Assembly: GCA_964515215.1 (NCBI GenBank)
Contig: CAZESL010000093.1
Span: 1 to 9,072 of the forward strand
Length of the DNA stretch: 9,072 bases
Reading direction: 5' to 3'
From: SIG588 sp964515215
GTDB lineage: Bacteria > Bacillota > Clostridia > Oscillospirales > Acutalibacteraceae
Shown piece after piece: positions 1 to 5,411 of this stretch. Under the pieces are notes generated by a model, which was not told where the DNA came from, ran no database searches, and worked only from the letters and a program-made list of their open reading frames with translations. The position numbers were made by a program, and so were the translations under genes. How positions within the stretch are numbered: the first letter of the stretch is position 1; each line of letters opens with the position of its first letter.

Positions 1-3000
1 CGTATGGCCGAGTTTTGCCACCGTCTCCTGCTCGGCGAACACTTCACCGCAGGTGACGCAATGTGTCCCCGCGGTAAGACCCGTTTTGGTGCAGGTCGGC
101 TCGACGGCGGGAGTCTCCGTTTCGGTGTGCCCCGTGGCCGCCACCACCGTCTGCTTCACGATGGTCGCACCGCAACGGCCGCACGCCTTACCGGCCGTGA
201 GACCGCTTTCGGTGCAGGTCGGTGCCACAGCAGGCACCGTTACTGCTGTGTGACCGAGCTTGCTGATTGCTTCCTGCGTGGCAAACACCTCACCGCAATC
301 CGCGCAATAGCGCCCCTCGGTCAGACCCGCCTTGGTACAGGTGGCGTCATAGCCTTCCTGCACGACGACGTTGTGTCCGTCCGCCTCGATCACTTCCTGC
401 GCCACAAAAATTTCACCGCAAACGGAGCAATGCTTGCCTTCGGTCAAGCCGTCGTTCTCGCAGCTACTCTCCACCGCGGGATCGATCACTTCCGTGTGAC
501 CCGTTGCAACCGTACGCTGCTGCGCGACCAACACGTCACCGCACAGAGAGCAGTGGGATCCTGCGCTCATACCGTCGGCGGTGCAGGTGAGCGGCACGGC
601 GGCATCTTCCACCGCCGCGTGACCCGTTGCCCCCACCGTTTGTGAGGCGGTGAGCACTTCACCACAGATGCGACAATATACCCCCTCGCTCGTGCCGTCT
701 GCCGTACAGGTGGGCGAAACGGCGGGAACCGTCACCGCCGTATGGGTGACGTCCTCTTCCACGGCACCGCCCTGCATGACCGCCAGATAGTCCAAATGCA
801 CACAGGTCTGATCACTGTCCGAAGTGAGTGTAGTCTCTGCCAGCAACTGCCACCCCGTTACCGTCGTGGCATCGAGGGAATACGCACTGCTCGTCATTAC
901 CGAGCGATACCGCGCATCGTACACCGCCACACGGTAGGTGCACGCGCCGCTCGTCAGCATATTCAGTTCCACGCTGATGCGATACCACTCGCCCGCCGTC
1001 AGCGTACCCACAGTTGCCCAACTGTAGCCGTTTTTCACCTGTAACGCATTGCTGTTGTTAATGCGCCACAGATTGACGGCCGATCCGCTTTGGTTGTACA
1101 CATTGAACAACAACTTACCCCCATACGCAGAACGAATGCTGTCCGCCTTTATCCGCATTTCCATACGGTAGGTTGCACCCGTGGATAACGTAAAACGATC
1201 GGTTGCCGTAAGCCCCGTTTGCTTGACGCTGCCGCTGTTCGTGAGGGTGGCTATACCGTCCTGTACCGTCACGGTACTGCCGACCTCACCGAGTTTCAAG
1301 CCGCTTGCCGCATTCGCATAATCGGTGAAGGCTTCGCTGTACAGCACCTCCGCTCCTTGCGGTACCGTCATATTCTCCGCCACGTCCACACGCGTTGTCG
1401 TAGTGAAGGAATACAGGTGTTGTACGCTTCCGAGCGTATCGGTTGCCGCCAGCGGCGTGTTGTAAAAACTGTAGGAGACCGTAAGATTTTGCGGGTTTTG
1501 TACCGCCGCCGTCAACTCACTCGGGCGGGTCAGATCGTCAAATGCACTGTCGTACCACCCCAGAGAGAAATCCACCAAATTGGCCTTGCCGTTTGCACCG
1601 AGATCGGTCATCGGCACCGAGCTCATATACACCGCGCCGTAAACGTTCAAGGAGCCGTTTTCCACGTCAAACATGTAATCGGGATTTTCATAGAGCGCCG
1701 CACCGAATACGTTCACCGTGATGTCGCAATCCGCGCCCAAATGGATCAGATTCATCTCCGCCACTTGTTTTTCGGGCACCCGCGTGAACGCGGTAGTCTG
1801 CAGATTGATGAAATCCACCCGCGCGGCGGCTTCCACGTTCATGGAGACCGTGCAATAGTCGGAGTTTTGTCCCCAGATCGTGACGTCTGCCAGTCCCGTT
1901 TCTTCGGGAACGACGTTGATGCCCGTGTACCCGCAATAGTTCATATTGCCGAAGTGGAGTTGATCGGTCACGTGGCCGATGGTATAACAGTTCAAATTGT
2001 GTGCGGCGTAGGCGTACAAGTCCGTACGCCACGCCTCCAGCGCCGTGCTGTCGCCCGTTACCACACGGGGCCAGCCGCCGCGCGTGCCCATGTCACCGTA
2101 CGTCCACGAGGTGTATTGCAAATGGCAGTTGCGTACCACGCCGTTTTCGGCACCGCCGCCCACCGCGACGAAGCTTTGGAGTGCCGCACCGCGGAAGGAG
2201 TCGATGTAGTGGTTATCGCACCGATAGGTCATAAAATCTACGCCGCTCCAACTGTTGCGACTGCTGACATTGATGACGTACGCGCCGTCACCGCGCCCCT
2301 GCACCGTGTGGGCGTAGGGAACAAAGTTGCCGTCCTCCTGAACATTCTGCTCGGGGTAGTTGATCTGTACACCGCGCAGTCCCGCGCCCGCTTCCAGAAT
2401 GATCGTCGCGTCGTCGGGCTGATCTTTGCCGTGATAGATCTGCAGGATGGTGCCGACACCGTAAAACAGTTCCGCCTGACCGAAATCGAGCGAGCCGAGC
2501 AACTCCACCCCCGTGGGGACGGTGATGGGGTTGTCAATGCGGTAAAAACCGGGTTTCAGGAACACGGTACCGCCCGTCTGCGCCTGCGCCTGAAGCAGGG
2601 CGTTCAACGCTTCGGACACGTCGGTCTCGCCCGTGTTATCCAGTGCGGCGACCGTCACCACCGAAGACGCAGGGCGATGATGCTGATATAAGCCCTCTTC
2701 GCGGGAAATGACGGGCATTTCCTCGGTTATGGGGTTTTCGTCCTCCTGTGCCAGAAGGCAATACGCTTTGTTGTTCACCGTCACGCGGTTGCCGTCGGCG
2801 TCGGTCACCGCCGCGAGCAGAGCCGCCTGCGCCGCGGATTCCAATGTGATCTGCTCGCCCGCCGTGTGAAACACGGTATCGAGCACGGTAACGCGACCGC
2901 CGCGCACGGTAAACGTGCCGCGACGGATCACCGAAGACAGCAGGGAGAGCCGTCCGCTTGCATTCTCGGATATCACGGCGGTATCCGCCGCCACGTCTGC

Positions 3001-5136
3001 CGCGATCACGGTCAGTTTGCCCGTGCCGCGATTGCGAATGCCGTACGCGCAATTGTTTACGGTAACCCCGTTTAACACCATGCCCGCACCGCCGACACCG
3101 TCCACGAGCAGGGCGGTATGGCAGTCTTCCAGCCGCAGGTCGTAGCATTGGCCGTTGGGATACCAGTCGCCGCCGTTCGATTTGGCAAAATGAATACCGA
3201 CCGCATACCCCTTAACGGTGGAGTAGGTCGTCCACGACCAGTCCATACGGCGCACGATCAGACCCGTCGCATTGGTGTACAGATGGTCGTACAACGCCTT
3301 TTTCTCGGCATAGGTAAGCGGCGCGTTCGGAAGTGCGGAATTCACCCAATACTCGGGGGCAAAATTCACGTTCTCCATACCGTACGAGTCGGTGCACATA
3401 TCGATATCCATACCGACTGCGAGCGGTGTGCCGTAGATATTCTCCATATCGGGACAACTGCCGCCGCGGAAGGTGATACCCGCATAGGAATTGACCAACG
3501 TGATATCCTTCAAATGGGTGTTCGTACCCGTCGAAATGGTATAGGGGTAGTTTATGGGATCTTCGGCACGTTGGTCGGGATACCAAAACGCCATGCTACG
3601 CAAGTAACTGTTGTTCGACAGCGTGACGAACGGCGCGCTGCTCGTATCGGTACACACGGCAAGCACCGTGCCCTCCGACGTTGCGCGGACGTCGGGATTC
3701 ACCCAATCGCCTTGCAAGGTGCACCCCGTCGGCACGACGATCTCCCCGTAGCAGGGATACACGCCCGCCGGAAGGTACAGCATACCGCCGCCGTTCCACG
3801 AAAGGCCGTACAGCAAACTTTGAATAACGGGCGTCCAATCCTCCACCGGCAGAAGCCCGTGCGTTTCGGCATATTCCACCACGTTGTATCCCGCCACCAC
3901 CGCCGTATCGGTCACGCATTCGGCAGAAGGTGTCTGCACGGTAAATTGCGGCGGGTCCACCGCAAAAGTGCCGTTGCCGAGGGTGGGAGCCTCGTCTTCC
4001 GTCAACGGCTGTGTCAGATCCACCACGCGTACGTTACGAATGCGTATTTCCACCCGTTCCCCGGCATAGTCCTGCAACAGCGAAAAATACAAACGCAGGT
4101 AACTGAATGCGGTGGGATCAAACGTGCCGCCCGTTTCGGTCGTGAACCACGCAAAGTCCATAACGTTACGCGTCCACTCCCCCGCCTGTCCTTTCAGGTG
4201 GTTTGTAAGGCTCAGGGCAATTTCATTTTTATCACAAGCACCCGAAGAGGTAACTTCCATCTGGCCGCTCACCCTGCCGTTTTCCAGCAGTTTCATCGCG
4301 TTGGTATCGCCGCTGATGTAGCAATCAAACTGAAGACCCAGTTTTCCCTCCTCCGGAAGGTCGCTTGCGGGAAAACCCCATTGCGTAAGGTCGATCGGTG
4401 CGGCGGTACTGACACCGACGGAAAGTACTTCGCCCGATGCGGCGGTCAGCGTCTCCGCAACATACGGGAACGCCGCCAGTTCTTTGTATCCGGGCGCATC
4501 GTAAGGGTTGTCGGTCGTCGGTTTTTCATCTCCCGCCGTGCCGTCGCCGAGCGTCGGCACCGTATCCAGCGGTGCGGTCAGATCCACGATCTGCACGTTG
4601 GCAATTTTGATGCACGCGGATTGATAGGTATACGCATCGCTAACGCCGATGTAGATACGCATATAGTTCAGGTTGGTGGGATCGAACGCACCAGACCCGC
4701 TTTTATAAAAGTCGGCAAGGTCGATCACCGCGCGTGACCATTCGTTGGCACACCACGACAACTGAGTGGGGGATACACCGATCTCGTCTACATCGCACCC
4801 ACCGGATGAGGTGAGTTCCAACTGTCCCGATATATACCCGTCCCCTATTGAGGCAACGACATCAGCCGTACCCGATACACACACGTCAAGTTGCAAGCCG
4901 AGTTTGCCCGCCGAAAGACTGCCGCTTGCGGGATACCCATAGGCGGTGAGGTCAATGGGATCAAAGGTCGTACCATACGCGAATATCTCGTTGCGCACAT
5001 CCACCACCCGCGTACCGTTATAGGCATACGGAATCGAGACGAGCGCGGTATACGCCCCGCTCGCCGCCCACGACACCATCGCGGCGGTCGGTAACAGCAA
5101 CACCGCACAAAGTAAAATCGCCAACATCCGTTTCAT
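1..5136 (-). CDS. Gene A: secreted tandem beta-helix (pectate-lyase-superfamily) protein with Cys-repeat tail, 3' end outside window
   Basis: I translated the whole frame by hand: 1712 codons from the ATG at 5136 to base 1 with no stop, so the C terminus lies outside the window. Domains by residue: signal peptide 1-24; two tandem beta-sandwich-like modules about 36-200 and 225-390, both ending in VDLT-PL...LG-GT; beta-helix 1 about 409-792 (GGGMLYLPAGVYPCYGEI then PTGCTLQGDW); beta-helix 2 about 828-1190 (GGTVFLKPGFYRID then VPTGVELLG); LamG-like jelly roll about 1264-1455; six 41-residue CX10CX2C...GH repeats 1466-1711. The 'GG-hydrophobic-P-G-Y...I-P-G-L-G' pattern is typical of the Pectate_lyase_3-like superfamily. 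Probable role: extracellular binding or cleavage of a plant or other complex polysaccharide. Two serial helices also recall GH55, but I cannot name catalytic residues or a substrate. The first ATG is chosen because an AGGAGG lies 7 bases upstream and a signal peptide follows. No dockerin is seen in the visible part, unlike its paralog upstream (gene B). Confidence 0.95.
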   Translation of the reverse strand, partial: MKRMLAILLCAVLLLPTAAMVSWAASGAYTALVSIPYAYNGTRVVDVRNEIFAYGTTFDPIDLTAYGYPASGSLSAGKLGLQLDVCVSGTADVVASIGDGYISGQLELTSSGGCDVDEIGVSPTQLSWCANEWSRAVIDLADFYKSGSGAFDPTNLNYMRIYIGVSDAYTYQSACIKIANVQIVDLTAPLDTVPTLGDGTAGDEKPTTDNPYDAPGYKELAAFPYVAETLTAASGEVLSVGVSTAAPIDLTQWGFPASDLPEEGKLGLQFDCYISGDTNAMKLLENGRVSGQMEVTSSGACDKNEIALSLTNHLKGQAGEWTRNVMDFAWFTTETGGTFDPTAFSYLRLYFSLLQDYAGERVEIRIRNVRVVDLTQPLTEDEAPTLGNGTFAVDPPQFTVQTPSAECVTDTAVVAGYNVVEYAETHGLLPVEDWTPVIQSLLYGLSWNGGGMLYLPAGVYPCYGEIVVPTGCTLQGDWVNPDVRATSEGTVLAVCTDTSSAPFVTLSNNSYLRSMAFWYPDQRAEDPINYPYTISTGTNTHLKDITLVNSYAGITFRGGSCPDMENIYGTPLAVGMDIDMCTDSYGMENVNFAPEYWVNSALPNAPLTYAEKKALYDHLYTNATGLIVRRMDWSWTTYSTVKGYAVGIHFAKSNGGDWYPNGQCYDLRLEDCHTALLVDGVGGAGMVLNGVTVNNCAYGIRNRGTGKLTVIAADVAADTAVISENASGRLSLLSSVIRRGTFTVRGGRVTVLDTVFHTAGEQITLESAAQAALLAAVTDADGNRVTVNNKAYCLLAQEDENPITEEMPVISREEGLYQHHRPASSVVTVAALDNTGETDVSEALNALLQAQAQTGGTVFLKPGFYRIDNPITVPTGVELLGSLDFGQAELFYGVGTILQIYHGKDQPDDATIILEAGAGLRGVQINYPEQNVQEDGNFVPYAHTVQGRGDGAYVINVSSRNSWSGVDFMTYRCDNHYIDSFRGAALQSFVAVGGGAENGVVRNCHLQYTSWTYGDMGTRGGWPRVVTGDSTALEAWRTDLYAYAAHNLNCYTIGHVTDQLHFGNMNYCGYTGINVVPEETGLADVTIWGQNSDYCTVSMNVEAAARVDFINLQTTAFTRVPEKQVAEMNLIHLGADCDITVNVFGAALYENPDYMFDVENGSLNVYGAVYMSSVPMTDLGANGKANLVDFSLGWYDSAFDDLTRPSELTAAVQNPQNLTVSYSFYNTPLAATDTLGSVQHLYSFTTTTRVDVAENMTVPQGAEVLYSEAFTDYANAASGLKLGEVGSTVTVQDGIATLTNSGSVKQTGLTATDRFTLSTGATYRMEMRIKADSIRSAYGGKLLFNVYNQSGSAVNLWRINNSNALQVKNGYSWATVGTLTAGEWYRISVELNMLTSGACTYRVAVYDARYRSVMTSSAYSLDATTVTGWQLLAETTLTSDSDQTCVHLDYLAVMQGGAVEEDVTHTAVTVPAVSPTCTADGTSEGVYCRICGEVLTASQTVGATGHAAVEDAAVPLTCTADGMSAGSHCSLCGDVLVAQQRTVATGHTEVIDPAVESSCENDGLTEGKHCSVCGEIFVAQEVIEADGHNVVVQEGYDATCTKAGLTEGRYCADCGEVFATQEAISKLGHTAVTVPAVAPTCTESGLTAGKACGRCGATIVKQTVVAATGHTETETPAVEPTCTKTGLTAGTHCVTCGEVFAEQETVAKLGHT
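4..741 (-). repeat. Six 41-residue Cys/His repeats in gene A (123-base period)
   Basis: Residues 1466-1711 are exactly six units of 41 residues (738 bases) with no insertion or deletion. In every unit the cysteines are at unit positions 12, 23 and 26, followed by Gly 27, and the unit closes with GH at 40-41: C-x10-C-x2-C-G-x12-G-H. Most units carry a GL/GM-T/S-x-G stretch between the first two cysteines, and four of six have PAV near position 6. The frame is still open at the window edge, so there may be more units. Three Cys plus one invariant His per unit suggests a small metal-binding or disulfide-stabilised fold. Similar tails occur in surface proteins of Clostridia, but I do not know a firm domain name or function. 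Confidence 0.92.
3967..5031 (-). repeat. Tandem beta-sandwich-like modules at N terminus of gene A
   Basis: Two diverged copies lie at residues about 36-200 and 225-390. Shared landmarks, in order: DLTAYGYPAS / DLTQWGFPAS; GKLGLQLD / GKLGLQFD; ISGQLELTSSGGCD / VSGQMEVTSSGACD; EWSRAVIDLADF / EWTRNVMDFAWF; FDPTNLNYMRIY / FDPTAFSYLRLY; VQIVDLTAPL / VRVVDLTQPL; and LGDGT / LGNGT. Gene B retains the end of the second copy (9072-8844). The alternating hydrophobic pattern suggests a carbohydrate-binding-like jelly roll, but I cannot assign a CBM family. The two-copy duplication is seen directly; the binding role is inferred. Confidence 0.75.
5065..5136 (-). other. Signal peptide of gene A
   Basis: Residues 1-24 have the layout of a Sec/SPase I signal: a short basic start (MKRM), a hydrophobic core (LAILLCAVLLLP), then a polar end with a small-x-small site (S22-W-A24) before A-S-G. 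Cleavage after A24 is the best guess; after A25 is nearly as good. The only cysteine (C10) is inside the core and not in a lipobox, so a lipoprotein is unlikely. This places the protein outside the cell. Confidence 0.9.
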
Positions 5137-5143
5137 ACAAAAG

Positions 5144-5149
5144 CCTCCT
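5144..5149 (-). promoter_or_regulatory. Ribosome binding site of gene A
   Basis: The minus strand reads a perfect AGGAGG 7 bases before the ATG at 5136. This spacing fixes the start at M1 rather than M4. The site overlaps a perfect 12-base palindrome, CTCCTATAGGAG (5145-5156), which as RNA could form a 4-bp stem (CUCC/GGAG, loop UAUA) covering much of the Shine-Dalgarno. The stem is short, so any effect on initiation is speculative. Confidence 0.9.
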
Positions 5150-5159
5150 ATAGGAGATG

Positions 5160-5187
5160 CCCCGATGCGGCTTTTGCCGCATCGGGG
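5160..5187 (-). repeat. 12-bp perfect stem-loop, copy 1, in gene A leader
   Basis: It is identical in all 28 bases to the copy at 5360-5387: arms 5160-5171 and 5176-5187, loop 5172-5175. It ends 23 bases before the gene A ATG, immediately ahead of the ribosome binding site. The direct repeat extends on both sides with small differences (GATG versus GATA before; AGAGAGTGTAG after), giving a unit of roughly 45 bases. No T-tract follows. Its position suggests a leader, processing or attenuation element, or one copy of a dispersed palindromic repeat. Confidence 0.9.
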
Positions 5188-5243
5188 GGGAGAGAGTGTA
5201 GTCCCCTCGCAAACCGATAAAACGGAGGGAGGGGGTGTGTGCG

Positions 5244-5264
5244 GGGGAACCGTCAGGGTTCCCC
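5244..5264. other. Perfect 8-bp hairpin in spacer
   Basis: GGGGAACC (5244-5251) pairs with GGTTCCCC (5257-5264) around the 5-base loop GTCAG. It lies between the two 12-bp stem-loop copies. The structure is strand-neutral as DNA and has no adjoining T-tract. Confidence 0.8.
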
Positions 5265-5274
5265 TGCGCGTCGA

Positions 5275-5309
5275 GCAGGCGACAGCCTGCGGATAAAACG
5301 CCCGCAGGC
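5275..5309. other. Pair of mutually exclusive hairpins in spacer
   Basis: GCAGGC (5275-5280) pairs with GCCTGC (5285-5290) around the loop GACA. The same 5285-5292 segment (GCCTGCGG) can instead pair with CCGCAGGC (5302-5309) around a 9-base loop. The two stems share 5285-5290 and cannot coexist, as in an attenuator-type switch. No ligand-binding motif or leader peptide is recognisable, so switching is only a structural possibility. Confidence 0.65.
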
Positions 5310-5313
5310 GCGG

Positions 5314-5340
5314 GCGGCGAAAAAGTGAGGCTTTCGCCGC
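5314..5340. other. Perfect 9-bp hairpin in spacer
   Basis: GCGGCGAAA (5314-5322) pairs with TTTCGCCGC (5332-5340) around a 9-base loop. Alternative pairings exist: CGAAAAAG (5318-5325) with a CTTTTTCG just beyond (from about 5342), and an outer CGGGC/GCCCG pair (5311-5315 with 5352-5356). The T runs lie within stems rather than after them, so a classic terminator is not supported. Confidence 0.7.
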
Positions 5341-5359
5341 TCTTTTTCGTTGCCCGATA

Positions 5360-5387
5360 CCCCGATGCGGCTTTTGCCGCATCGGGG
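5360..5387 (-). repeat. 12-bp perfect stem-loop, copy 2, just after gene B stop
   Basis: Arms 5360-5371 (CCCCGATGCGGC) and 5376-5387 (GCCGCATCGGGG) pair perfectly around a 4-base loop (TTTT on plus, AAAA on minus). The stem begins 24 bases after the gene B stop codon. No T-tract follows on either strand, so it is not a canonical intrinsic terminator, though it could protect the B mRNA 3' end. The same arm and loop sequence recurs exactly 200 bases away, and the similarity continues past the stem (AGAGAGTGTAG). Confidence 0.9.
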
Positions 5388-5411
5388 ATAAGAGAGTGTA
5401 GAGTCCCTGAT

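Larger units (their letters stand above)
5137..5411. other. Structured intergenic spacer between genes B and A
   Basis: This 275-base gap contains two identical 12-bp stem-loops 200 bases apart, at least three further perfect hairpins, a repeated 9-mer GATAAAACG (5216-5224 and 5292-5300), and the gene A ribosome binding site. I see no convincing -35/-10 pair on the minus strand. Co-transcription of B and A with processing at the hairpins, or a promoter hidden in this region, are both possible. No gene is supported here; a short plus-strand frame at 5235-5432 only reads through the hairpins. Confidence 0.8.

Noticed and set aside
4..741. 123-base periodic array as a CRISPR or DNA-level satellite
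   Set aside because: The period is a multiple of three, the frame is open throughout, and conservation is at the protein level (Cys, Gly, His) while the DNA differs strongly between units.
1..5136. Gene A as a broken gene because no stop is found
   Set aside because: All 1712 codons were read without a stop or frameshift, and the frame simply continues past the window edge.
5360..5387. Stem-loop after gene B as a Rho-independent terminator
   Set aside because: The stem is strong, but no T-tract follows on the minus strand (next bases TATCGGGC) or on the plus strand, and an identical copy sits in the leader of gene A.
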